Shown here piece by piece: positions 37,000-45,471 of a DNA stretch of 64,000 nucleotides. The stretch is taken from assembly GCA_002311665.1 (NCBI GenBank), contig DBYX01000009.1:1-64000 (forward strand), given 5' to 3'. The position numbers and the translations under genes are program-made. The notes under the pieces were generated by a model. The model did not search any database and was not told the DNA's origin. It was given only the letters and a program-made list of their open reading frames with translations. Source of the DNA: Lachnoclostridium sp. UBA1175 (lineage in GTDB: Bacteria; Bacillota; Clostridia; Lachnospirales; Lachnospiraceae). Within the stretch, counting starts at the first letter, position 1. Each line of letters opens with the position of its first letter.

Positions 37000-38568
37000 T
37001 CAAGCCCTCATTTCGATGATCGGTGCGCCCTTCTTCCGAATGTAATCTCCGGTGATGGTGACGGTGCCGATCGTATCGTCCTTGGGTATCTCATACATGA
37101 TATCCAGCATAAACTCCTCGATGATCGAGCGCAGTGCACGCGCGCCGGTATCCCGGGAGACAGCCTCCTCGGCAATCACGTCGAGGGCGGATTCGTCGAA
37201 GAGGAGTTTCACCTCGTCCATCGCGAGTAGCTTCTGGTACTGCTTCAGGATCGCGTTCTTCGGCTCGGTAAGGATGCGCTTCATCGCCTCCTTGTCAAGT
37301 CCGCGGAGCGCGAAGATCATCGGAAGACGTCCGATGAACTCGGGGATCATACCGTACTCGCGGAGATCCTCCGTCGTCGTCTTGGCCAGGATATCCGGAT
37401 CCTTGTCGTAGGTGTCCTTGAGATTCGCGTTAAAGCCCATGGTGAAGGACTTCGTGAGACGTGTCTTCACGATCTCGTCAAGCCCGGGGAACGCACCGCC
37501 GCAGATAAACAGAATGTTCTTCGTGTTGATCGTCGTCTGCGGAACCATCGCGCTCTTGCTCGAAGCGCCGACCGGCACCTCCACCTCCGCTCCCTCGAGG
37601 AGTTTCAGCAACCCCTGCTGCACGCTCTCACCACTGACATCGCGGCTGGTCGTATTTTTCTTCTTCGCGATCTTGTCGATCTCATCGATGAAGACGATAC
37701 CGTGCTCGGCACGCTCGACATCATTGTCCGCACTTGCGAGGAGTTTGGAGAGGACACTCTCGACATCATCGCCGATATAGCCGGCCTCCGTGAGGGAGGT
37801 CGCGTCGGTGATCGCAAGCGGCACGTTGAGCAACTTCGCGAGCGTCTGCACGAGATATGTCTTGCCGCATCCGGTCGGTCCGATCATCAGCATGTTGGAC
37901 TTCTCGATCGTCACATCGTCGCGGAACGCCTCCTCATCCTGGCGGCGCACACGCTTGTAGTGGTTGTACACTGCGACGCTGATGACCTTCTTCGCAAGCT
38001 CCTGCCCTACCACGTACTCGTCGAGACGCGCTTTGATCTCGTGGGGCGCAGGGAGCGCCGCGATATCCATCACGTCGGGATTTTCCTCCTTCGGCTCTTC
38101 CTTCGGCTTCTTCTTCGGACGCACGCGCGCGTTCTCGCCCTGCATCATATCCGGGAACACAAAACGGACTCCGGAGAGCGGCAGGCCGCCGAACAGCTTC
38201 TTGAACACCGAAGCCGCATCGTTGTCGTCCCCGGCCTCAACATTCGCGTTCTTGTCGTCCTCCTTCTCCTCCACGGGAATCTCATCGGAATCGATATCGA
38301 TCTCGATCGTCTCCGGCTCCGGATCTTCCTTTTTCGCCTTCGGTTCGCTCTTCTGGGCTTTGTCCTTCGTCAGCTTCTCCGCCTGCGCGGCAAGTTTCGT
38401 CGCCTGATCGAGCAACCCCTGCATACAACTGCTGCACACCGGCATTCCCGGCGGGATCGTCACCAGTCCTCCGACATCCTTCTCGCTCTTCCCGCACATT
38501 ATGCAATAGCGCGTATTGTGCTTATCGTCATTGTTATGATTGTTGTTATTGTTATCGTTTGTACTCAT
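37000..38568 (-). CDS. ClpX-like AAA+ unfoldase with acidic linker
   Basis: 522 aa against about 420 for ordinary ClpX. An Asn-rich start leads to a C4 zinc domain (CIMC...CSSC), then an acidic, low-complexity linker (~75-170), then the AAA+ module: Walker A GPTGCGKT, pore loop GYIG, Walker B GIVFIDEIDK, Arg finger in PEFIGRLP, sensor 2 TGARALRS. The ClpP-docking tripeptide is MGF, which fits the [LIVMP]G[FL] pattern. The RKH loop of ClpX is replaced by GASSKSAMVPQ, so substrate choice may differ. No clpP or tig is adjacent. It may be a second, specialised ClpX. The ATG at 38568 follows AAAGG. Confidence 0.85.
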   Translation of the reverse strand: MSTNDNNNNNHNNDDKHNTRYCIMCGKSEKDVGGLVTIPPGMPVCSSCMQGLLDQATKLAAQAEKLTKDKAQKSEPKAKKEDPEPETIEIDIDSDEIPVEEKEDDKNANVEAGDDNDAASVFKKLFGGLPLSGVRFVFPDMMQGENARVRPKKKPKEEPKEENPDVMDIAALPAPHEIKARLDEYVVGQELAKKVISVAVYNHYKRVRRQDEEAFRDDVTIEKSNMLMIGPTGCGKTYLVQTLAKLLNVPLAITDATSLTEAGYIGDDVESVLSKLLASADNDVERAEHGIVFIDEIDKIAKKKNTTSRDVSGESVQQGLLKLLEGAEVEVPVGASSKSAMVPQTTINTKNILFICGGAFPGLDEIVKTRLTKSFTMGFNANLKDTYDKDPDILAKTTTEDLREYGMIPEFIGRLPMIFALRGLDKEAMKRILTEPKNAILKQYQKLLAMDEVKLLFDESALDVIAEEAVSRDTGARALRSIIEEFMLDIMYEIPKDDTIGTVTITGDYIRKKGAPIIEMRA

Positions 38569-38799
38569 ATATTCCTTTCCCGTCAACGCCGGTCTTGCTT
38601 GTGCGTTTCCGCTCTATATTGTACTATGAAACCTCTCCGATTGCAAGACTGCGGAAGTGCGCTCGCCGCAGCTCCGACCCGCTAAAACCCGCCTGTTTGC
38701 GCGAAAAAAGACGATTTGTTTAAAAAGCTTTCACAAATGTTTCACACTGTCAGAGTATAGTTAGCATAAAGGAATTCATGAACAGTGGGGTGATGCAAC

Positions 38800-40143
38800 A
38801 TGAAAATTCTGAAAAATGTGATCCTCTTCCTGTGCTTCGCACTGATCACGGCAGTTTCCTGCTACGGTGTGATGCAGTATTTGAACCGCGAGAAGAAGGA
38901 TGACAACAAGAAAAACGAGTCAGAGAATAAGGACAATAAAACGCCCTCGGATGTGACCGTGACCGTGTCTCCTACCCCGATCCCGACCTCATCGGTATCG
39001 CTTCTCGAGACGGACCGCGTCAAGGTCAAACTTTCCGATGTTACCGTCAGCGATCTTGCGGAAAATGCCCTGAAATCGGTCGTGCAGATCAATGCGGAAG
39101 TCATCGGTACCGATATGTGGGGACGCCGTCAGACCGGCACCTCGCAGGGCTCCGGTATCATCATTGGCTCCGATGATGACACTCTCTACATTGCGACCAA
39201 CCACCATGTGATCGAGAGTGCGACCTCGATCACGGTGACATTTCCCGACGGAACGGATGTCAAAGCGGAGCTTCGCGGGTCTGATGCGGCCGGCGATCTC
39301 GCGATCATAACCGTATCCTCAAAAGCTCTTTCGGATGTCCCCGCGGACTCGTATCTGGTTGCGAGACTTGCGACGGAAACTCCTATCCGGGTCGGCGATA
39401 TGGTTGTCGCTCTCGGCAATGCGCTCGGTTACGGGACCTCCGTGACGGTCGGCTACGTGAGTGCGGTTGACCGTGAGGTAACTACCGAGAGCGGTGAGCT
39501 TCTGCTGATCCAGACCGATGCCGCGATCAACCCCGGCAACAGCGGTGGCGCGCTCATCAATATGAAAGGCGAAGTCATCGGAATCAACTCGATGAAGTAT
39601 GCCGAGAGTTTCTCCCGCATCGAGGGAATGGGATTTGCCATCCCGATCTCCCAGGCGCTTCCGATCCTCAACGAGCTCAAACAACAGAGATCGTTCCCCG
39701 CGGAGGAAGCCGGTTATCTCGGCGTGTACATCACCGCGGTAACCTCGGATATGGTCAAGTCGTTCAACTGGCCGAAGGGCGTGTACATCAGCTCCGTCGT
39801 GGAGAACGGTGCGGCTGCGAAGGCAGGCCTGATCCCCGGCGACATTGTCATCTCCGTCAACGGCATTCGCGTGCTCGACAATGACCAGCTCATCGCGCGA
39901 GTCACCTCCTACCAGGCCGGCACCACGATCACACTCGTCATCAGCCGTGAAGACGAAACCGGGCGAAGCGAGATCTCGATCCCGGTCACGCTGGAGGAAC
40001 GCTCCAAGACCGAGGACGACAGACCTGAGGACAACAAGCCTGAGGACAACAAGCCTGAGGACAACAAGCCAGAGGACAACAAGCCCGAAAATCCGCAGGA
40101 CAACCGCCCTGATGACAGGCCTGACAACAAGCCCGAAGATTAA
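38800..40143 (+). CDS. HtrA/DegP-family membrane serine protease
   Basis: 447 aa. One N-terminal helix (~5-27), a charged Thr-Pro linker, a trypsin-like domain with His (ATNHHVIES), Asp (AAGDLAII) and Ser (NPGNSGGAL) in place, and one PDZ domain (~300-405). The C terminus is a tandem Pro-Glu-Asp-Asn-Lys tail. It acts outside the membrane in quality control or signalling proteolysis. GGGG lies 9 nt before the ATG. A TATAGT (38756-38761) could be a -10, without a good -35. Divergent from the ClpX-like gene: two proteolysis genes share one regulatory gap. Confidence 0.93.
   Translation: MKILKNVILFLCFALITAVSCYGVMQYLNREKKDDNKKNESENKDNKTPSDVTVTVSPTPIPTSSVSLLETDRVKVKLSDVTVSDLAENALKSVVQINAEVIGTDMWGRRQTGTSQGSGIIIGSDDDTLYIATNHHVIESATSITVTFPDGTDVKAELRGSDAAGDLAIITVSSKALSDVPADSYLVARLATETPIRVGDMVVALGNALGYGTSVTVGYVSAVDREVTTESGELLLIQTDAAINPGNSGGALINMKGEVIGINSMKYAESFSRIEGMGFAIPISQALPILNELKQQRSFPAEEAGYLGVYITAVTSDMVKSFNWPKGVYISSVVENGAAAKAGLIPGDIVISVNGIRVLDNDQLIARVTSYQAGTTITLVISREDETGRSEISIPVTLEERSKTEDDRPEDNKPEDNKPEDNKPEDNKPENPQDNRPDDRPDNKPED
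40020..40138 (+). repeat. 15-bp tandem repeat (PEDNK) in the htrA tail
   Basis: CCTGAGGACAACAAG repeats about five times, with degenerate copies after it, encoding a charged C-terminal tail. Copy number may vary between strains. Confidence 0.85.
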
Positions 40144-40184
40144 GCATTTTCATCCTCCAAAACAAAAAGATAAACACTGACACA

Positions 40185-40217
40185 ACAAGGCCGTCGGCAT
40201 TGCACCGGCGGCCTTGT
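40185..40217 (+). terminator. Terminator after the HtrA gene
   Basis: ACAAGGCCG...CGGCCTTGT stem followed by ATTTTTG on the plus strand. It stands between the convergent HtrA and glf genes. Confidence 0.8.
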
Positions 40218-40241
40218 ATTTTTGATCATAATGCACTCTCG

Positions 40242-41336
40242 TTATAATACGCTCTCGCATCGCGCAAGCGCAGAGGCGATCACCTTGTCCATATCGTAGT
40301 ATTTGTATTCGCCGAGCCGCCCGCCGAAGATGACCTTCGTCTGCTGATCCGCAAGTGCTTTGTAGCGCTCGTACAGCGCGCGGTTGGGTTCGTCCCCGAC
40401 CGGGTAGTACGGTTCCTCGCCCGGCTTCCACTCCGCCGGATACTCCTTTGAGATGACCGTCTTCGGCTGCTTTCCAAACACAAAATGCTTGTGCTCGATG
40501 ATGCGCGTATACGGGATCTCGCGCTCCGTGTAATTCACGACGGCATTGCCCTGATAGTTGTCCGTGTCCAGGATCTCGTGCTCAAACGACACCCTGCGAT
40601 ACGCGAGATTGCCGTAGCAATATCCGAAAAATTCGTCGATGGCACCGGTGTAAACCACGGTCTGCGCCTGCGCGTCCCACTGTTCGCGGTCGGCGAGATA
40701 ATCGATGCCCAGGCGCACCTCCACGCCGTCGAGCATGCGCTCAACCATCGCCGTGTACCCTTCCGTCGGGATGCCCTGGTAGCGATCGTTGAAATAGTTG
40801 TTGTCGTAGGTGAAACGCAACGGCAGACGCTTGATGATCGAGGCCGGCAGGTCCCTGCAATCGCGGCCCCACTGCTTCTCCGTGTAGCCCTTCACCAATT
40901 TTACGAACACGTCGCGTCCGACCATCGAGATCGCCTGTTCCTCCAGGTTCGCGGGCTCCGTGATGCCCTCCTTCGCGATCTGCGCGGCGATGATGTCCTT
41001 CGCCTCCTTCGGCGTCTTAATGTTCCACAGGCGGCTGAACGTGTTCATGTTGAACGGCAGGTTGTAAAGCTCGTCCTTATAAACCGCAACCGGCGAGTTG
41101 ATGTAGTTGTTGAACTCCGTGAACCGGTTCACAAACTCCCATACTTTTTTGTCCGAGGTGTGGAAAATGTGGGCGCCGTACCAGTGTACGGGAATCCCCT
41201 CGACATCCTTACAGTAGGCGTTACCGGCGATGTGATCCCTGCGGTCGATCACAAGAACGCTCTTGCCTTTTCTCTTTGCTTCGTAAGCAAATGTCGCGCC
41301 GTACAGGCCGGCTCCGACGATCAGATAATCATACAT
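40242..41336 (-). CDS. glf: UDP-galactopyranose mutase
   Basis: 364 aa. FAD enzyme interconverting UDP-galactopyranose and UDP-galactofuranose for surface glycans. The N-terminal FAD motif is IVGAGLYGATFA; PVHWYGAHIFHT and KQWGRDCRDLPASIIKRLP are Glf signatures, and the end has EYKYYDMDKVI. The ATG at 41336 follows AAAGGAG. It overlaps the preceding cytidylyltransferase by 8 nt. Confidence 0.96.
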   Translation of the reverse strand: MYDYLIVGAGLYGATFAYEAKRKGKSVLVIDRRDHIAGNAYCKDVEGIPVHWYGAHIFHTSDKKVWEFVNRFTEFNNYINSPVAVYKDELYNLPFNMNTFSRLWNIKTPKEAKDIIAAQIAKEGITEPANLEEQAISMVGRDVFVKLVKGYTEKQWGRDCRDLPASIIKRLPLRFTYDNNYFNDRYQGIPTEGYTAMVERMLDGVEVRLGIDYLADREQWDAQAQTVVYTGAIDEFFGYCYGNLAYRRVSFEHEILDTDNYQGNAVVNYTEREIPYTRIIEHKHFVFGKQPKTVISKEYPAEWKPGEEPYYPVGDEPNRALYERYKALADQQTKVIFGGRLGEYKYYDMDKVIASALARCESVL

Positions 41337-42075
41337 TGACCTGCTCCTTTCGGTCTGTCGATTCGTCGAGGACGCGACGTTTAGCGGCCTCGAAATCCTC
41401 CGGCGTCGTGATCTTGCTGTTGCCGCGGTCACCGTCAACGACCTTCACGCGAAGACCTGCGGCGATATACATACCGCTGATGTCCGTGCGGAACTCGCGG
41501 TCCGCCGCGGACAGCTTCTTATAGACGCGCCGCCACATGCCGAGATACACGGTCTGCGGTGTCTGCGCCTGCATCATCTGAATCCGCTTCGGCGCCTCCA
41601 GGACTTCCGCATTGTCCCCGACACGCAGGATCGTATCGGTCGCCGGAACCGCCGCCGTAACACCCGTCCGATCATCCGCGGAAAGAAGCATTTTGATCGT
41701 TCTGCGGATGATATCTCCCGTCACAAACGGCCGCACCGCGTCATGTGTCACCATGATCGTTCCGTCCATTGCCTTCAGCTTCGTGACGGCGTACTCCGTG
41801 ATCAGCCACATCGTCTCATTTCGGTTTGCACCGCCTTCCGTGACTCGCACTCTTCCGCGCTTATCCCCGTAGCCGCCCTCATCGAGAAGCTGTTTCGTGT
41901 ATGTCACCCACTCCTTCGGCACGCCGACGATCACCGTGTCTATCTCCTCACAGTTCAGGAAAGCGTCCACCGAACGAAGCAATATCGTGCGGTCGCCGAG
42001 TTTGAGAAACTGCTTCGGCACCGCCGTCCCCATACGGCGTCCCGTGCCTCCTGCTACAATAGCCCCTATGATCAT
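41329..42075 (-). CDS. IspD/TarI-family cytidylyltransferase
   Basis: 248 aa. AGGTGRRMG, PKQFL, THDAVRPF and QAQTPQ define the family. IspD makes CDP-methylerythritol for isoprenoids; TarI makes CDP-ribitol for teichoic acid. The two are hard to tell apart by eye. Overlap with glf hints at an envelope glycan role (TarI-like), but no tarJ reductase is adjacent and no second ispD is visible here, so I leave both open. GGAGGTAAGGT precedes the ATG. Confidence 0.85.
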   Translation of the reverse strand: MIIGAIVAGGTGRRMGTAVPKQFLKLGDRTILLRSVDAFLNCEEIDTVIVGVPKEWVTYTKQLLDEGGYGDKRGRVRVTEGGANRNETMWLITEYAVTKLKAMDGTIMVTHDAVRPFVTGDIIRRTIKMLLSADDRTGVTAAVPATDTILRVGDNAEVLEAPKRIQMMQAQTPQTVYLGMWRRVYKKLSAADREFRTDISGMYIAAGLRVKVVDGDRGNSKITTPEDFEAAKRRVLDESTDRKEQVNV

Positions 42076-42098
42076 ACCTTACCTCCCCGTCGCGAAAA

Positions 42099-43772
42099 CT
42101 ATTGTCCGATCAGACGGTTAACCGCGCAGAACATAGCGCGGATCGATGCTCGCGTGATGTTGGAGCTGATCCCGACCCCGTAGGTCGAACGCCCCGTCGC
42201 GTTGTCCATCATCCTCACGTAGGCGGCAGCCTGCGCCTCGGAACCGGAGTTGAGAGCGTGCTCCGTGTAGTCCAGAATGCGGATGTCGAAGCCCAGCTCC
42301 TGCTGGAGTCCTTTCTTCACCGCATCGATGGGACCGTTTCCGTAGCAGTCCAGCTCCGCGTCCTGTCCGCGGTAGTTGTACCACAGATGCGCGTGCGTCG
42401 TGAACGCCTCCTCCGTGTCGGTGCGGTCGTCGATGCTGCACCGCAGGAAATGAAGCGGCTTCTTCCGGTCGAGGTACTCGCTCCGGAACACACCGAAGAT
42501 ATCCTCCCTCGTAAGCTCGGTACCGATCGTCTCCGCAAAACGCTGCACGCGCTCGGCGAACTCCCGGTGCATCTCCTTCGGAAGATTGAAGCCGTAGTAG
42601 TTTTTCAGAACATAAGCCACGCCGCCCTTGCCGGACTGCGAGTTGATGCGCACCACCGTCTCGTATGTGCGCCCGATATCCTCCGGATCGATCAGCAGGT
42701 ACGGAACCTTCCACTCTCCCGCCGGATCCTTCGACATCGCCTGGAATCCCTTGCTGATCGCGTCCTGGTGGCCGCCCGAGAAAGCGGTAAACGCGAATCT
42801 TCCCGCGTACGGGTGTCTCGGCGAGATCGGCATCTTAACAAGCTCCTCGTAGCTCTCCATGATCGAGTCGATGTCGGACAGTTCCAGCCCCGGATCGATC
42901 CCGACCGCGTAAAGGTTGTACGCGAGCGTGATAATGTCCATATTGCCGGTCCGTTCGCCGTTTCCGAACAGCGTTCCCTCGACTCTCTGCGCGCCCGCGA
43001 GCATCGCCAGTTCGGCGCTTGCGATCCCCGTGCCGCGATCATTGTGCGTGTGCACGCTGACCGTGACATACTCTCTTGCGACCAACCTGTCGGACACCCA
43101 CTCCACCTGGTCGGCATACACATTGGGCGTATTCAATTCGACCGTCTCCGGCAGGTTGATGATCGCGCGTCGTTCTGCGCAAGGCTCCCATGCAGAGAGC
43201 ACGGCGTTGCATATTTCAACCGCGTACTCCGGCTCCGTGCCGCTGAAACTCTCCGGCGAGTATTCCAAAACAAGCTCACCGTCAAAACTGTCCGCCGCTT
43301 CTCTCACCTGTCTTGCCGCACGTACTGCGATCTCCGTGACCTCGGCTTTGGATTTGCCGAATACGACCTCCCGCTGAAGCACCGAAGTCGGATTGTAGAT
43401 GTGGAAAATAACCTTCTTAAGACCGCGGATCGACTCGATCGTCTCCGCGATCTGCTCCCCGCGGCACTGCGTGAGCACCTGTACATAGACATCGTCGGGC
43501 ACGAGCTTTTTGTCCGCGAGCGTGCGCACAAACTCCTTCTCCGTGCTCGAAGCCGCAGGAAAACCGACTTCGATCTCACGGATCCCGAGATCGCAGAGCA
43601 GACGAAACAGACGCAGTTTCTCCTGCACATTCATCGGCTCGACAAGCGCCTGATTGCCGTCCCGAAGATCCACACTGCACCAGATCGGCGCCTTCGTGAT
43701 CTGTGCGGAAGGCCAGCGGCGTCCGGCGTACTCAGGCACCGGAAATTTGCGGTATTTTCCTGCTCTCAACAT
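42099..43772 (-). CDS. leuA: 2-isopropylmalate synthase, long form
   Basis: 557 aa. Condenses acetyl-CoA with 2-ketoisovalerate, the first step of leucine synthesis. The N-terminal extension, WCSVDLRDGNQALVEP and VHTHNDRGTGIA are typical of the LeuA form shared with actinobacteria; the C-terminal ~130 residues form the leucine-sensing domain. GGGGAG precedes the ATG. Two hairpins lie between it and the HPr gene. No leuB, leuC or leuD is near. Confidence 0.95.
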   Translation of the reverse strand: MLRAGKYRKFPVPEYAGRRWPSAQITKAPIWCSVDLRDGNQALVEPMNVQEKLRLFRLLCDLGIREIEVGFPAASSTEKEFVRTLADKKLVPDDVYVQVLTQCRGEQIAETIESIRGLKKVIFHIYNPTSVLQREVVFGKSKAEVTEIAVRAARQVREAADSFDGELVLEYSPESFSGTEPEYAVEICNAVLSAWEPCAERRAIINLPETVELNTPNVYADQVEWVSDRLVAREYVTVSVHTHNDRGTGIASAELAMLAGAQRVEGTLFGNGERTGNMDIITLAYNLYAVGIDPGLELSDIDSIMESYEELVKMPISPRHPYAGRFAFTAFSGGHQDAISKGFQAMSKDPAGEWKVPYLLIDPEDIGRTYETVVRINSQSGKGGVAYVLKNYYGFNLPKEMHREFAERVQRFAETIGTELTREDIFGVFRSEYLDRKKPLHFLRCSIDDRTDTEEAFTTHAHLWYNYRGQDAELDCYGNGPIDAVKKGLQQELGFDIRILDYTEHALNSGSEAQAAAYVRMMDNATGRSTYGVGISSNITRASIRAMFCAVNRLIGQ

Positions 43773-43795
43773 AAAAAGCTCCCCATATAACCAAC

Positions 43796-43830
43796 GAAGT
43801 GCTCCATACAGGTACCGTATAAAGCACTTC
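43796..43830 (-). promoter_or_regulatory. 35-bp near-palindrome before leuA
   Basis: GAAGTGCT...AGCACTTC with inner ATAC/GTAT arms around GGTACC, 25-60 bp before the leuA ATG. There is no T tract, so it is more likely an operator or a leader stem than a terminator. A second hairpin (43853-43873, GGCACCG/CGGCGCC) lies next to the HPr stop. Confidence 0.5.
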
Positions 43831-43886
43831 CGATTGTTGTTTCCTATTGAACGGCACCGCGTGTCACGGCGCCTCTTATCCCGGGC

Positions 43887-44153
43887 TTACAAAAGCCCAA
43901 AGCCCGTTTCCACGCCCTCGATCAGTTCGCGGAGAGCATCCTCCTCGCCCTCACCGTCGCAGACGATCTCGATTTCCTCGTCCTTCTTCACCTGTGCGCT
44001 CAGGATACCGAGCACACTCTTGGCGTTGACGCGATACTCGCGGATCACGAGATACGCCATGCAGGGATACGAGAGCGCAATGCTGCTCATCTTACCTGCG
44101 GGCTTGATATGCAAACCTTTTTCGTTTCTGACTGTAGCTTTCCCCGTTACCAT
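43887..44153 (-). CDS. HPr-family phosphocarrier protein
   Basis: 88 aa, the usual HPr size. The phosphorylatable His lies in EKGLHIKPAGK, and the regulatory Ser, target of HPr kinase, in NAKSVLGILS. The ATG at 44153 follows GAGGAGGG. It follows cdaR by 40 bp, so it is probably in the cdaA operon, where many Firmicutes have glmM. It could be ptsH or a Crh-like regulator; ptsI is not adjacent. Confidence 0.88.
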   Translation of the reverse strand: MVTGKATVRNEKGLHIKPAGKMSSIALSYPCMAYLVIREYRVNAKSVLGILSAQVKKDEEIEIVCDGEGEEDALRELIEGVETGFGLL

Positions 44154-44193
44154 AGTTCCCTCCTCACCGGACGCGTATAAACGACGTCCTATT

Positions 44194-45471
44194 TTACTCG
44201 CTGTCGCCTCCGCCCTGGTTGTCAACTGTCGCGGCAACCTTGATCGGCACGTGCACATCATCCTCACGCAAACTGCTCTCTACACTCGGCTGGGTTGAAT
44301 GGAGTTCCACGCTCACTTCCCCGACGCTTCTGACCTCGCTGAGATCGACATACAGCCCTAGATCGGCCTCCGTGATCGTCACCAGTTTGGCGTTCAGATC
44401 ATACACGGAAAATGCTGTCGTCTCCTCTGTGAACTCCGCTTTCAGCGTGTCGGCCAGATTCCGCACGGAAATCGTCGAAGTACGCACCGTGAACGGCTTC
44501 TGCCCCAGTCTCTCGACCGTGATCTTGACCGAGATCGCGTTGGACTCGGCCGCCACGTAAACTCCGCTCGGCAGCAGGTTTATGATGGATACGGAATTGT
44601 CCTCCACGCTCTCCATCAGATCGCGCGCCGTATACGGAACCACAATTTTGGATATTATGTCAAGCGTCGCAAGATCCGCCGCGAGCGGCACCGTTGCGGT
44701 ATAGTCGACGTCGGCGATACCGAAGCCCTTGGCTGCCGTAATATTGCCGGTGTCAAGAACGATCTCCTTATCCTGCACCGGAAGCACTGCGATGTCCACG
44801 AGGATCGACGCAATCGGGATCTTCACATCCGTGAGATCGATCTTCTTTCCGTTGCGGTCCAATGCGGTGAGCGGCACCTCCATCTGGCTGATGCTCTTCG
44901 CACTTTCATTCAGGTTGACGTTTGCGACGAGAAGCGCAATGGATTTGATATCGTTCTTGGAACCGTATATTTTGAGTGATTTTGTGCTCTGGTAAGTGCA
45001 GTGCGCATAGTAGTGATCCGGCACACCCGAGATGCGAACCTCGACGACGCGAAGGTCCTCCTCGGTCTCCTCGATCTTGCCGGTGACCATCGTCATCGAC
45101 TGCTTTGTGATCTCGACATACTCTCCGGTCTTCGCATCCTTCGGCTCCACATGCACCGGAACCGCATTCACGTTACTCATCTCACGGAAATCAATGTACG
45201 CCGTGAAATCATCCGCCGTAATGTCCTGGATCTTCGATCTCACACCGTAGATCCGGATGGACACGGTCTTGGGCGAATCGGACACGTATGTTTTGTTCTC
45301 GGCGTTGACCAGATCCTCGTTCCGCTGTTCGATCGGGATACCCGACAGGGTCCTCGTCACCTTCGGATCGGAGAAATTGATGATCGTCACCCACACGATA
45401 AACGCTACCGCGATCGAGACAAGCTTCATCCCGATGTTTCGCGTGAACATGGCTTTAAGCTTGCCTTTCAT
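44194..45471 (-). CDS. cdaR: YbbR-domain regulator of diadenylate cyclase
   Basis: 425 aa. One N-terminal helix (~14-32) and about four YbbR repeats outside the membrane (for example VSIRIYGVRSKIQDI). CdaR binds CdaA and tunes c-di-AMP production. The start overlaps cdaA by 17 nt. The tail (DNQGGGDSE) is unstructured. Confidence 0.93.
   Translation of the reverse strand: MKGKLKAMFTRNIGMKLVSIAVAFIVWVTIINFSDPKVTRTLSGIPIEQRNEDLVNAENKTYVSDSPKTVSIRIYGVRSKIQDITADDFTAYIDFREMSNVNAVPVHVEPKDAKTGEYVEITKQSMTMVTGKIEETEEDLRVVEVRISGVPDHYYAHCTYQSTKSLKIYGSKNDIKSIALLVANVNLNESAKSISQMEVPLTALDRNGKKIDLTDVKIPIASILVDIAVLPVQDKEIVLDTGNITAAKGFGIADVDYTATVPLAADLATLDIISKIVVPYTARDLMESVEDNSVSIINLLPSGVYVAAESNAISVKITVERLGQKPFTVRTSTISVRNLADTLKAEFTEETTAFSVYDLNAKLVTITEADLGLYVDLSEVRSVGEVSVELHSTQPSVESSLREDDVHVPIKVAATVDNQGGGDSE

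Noticed and set aside
37000..38568. ClpX-like protein lacking the ClpP-binding IGF loop
   Set aside because: At first IGF seemed missing, but MGF at the aligned position fits the accepted [LIVMP]G[FL] pattern, so ClpP docking may be intact.
38730..38761. TTCACA...TATAGT as the HtrA promoter
   Set aside because: The spacing is 20 bp and the -35 match is poor; mentioned only as a possible -10.
42102..43790. A 562-codon plus-strand frame opposite leuA
   Set aside because: Shadow of leuA, which is complete; no start signals.
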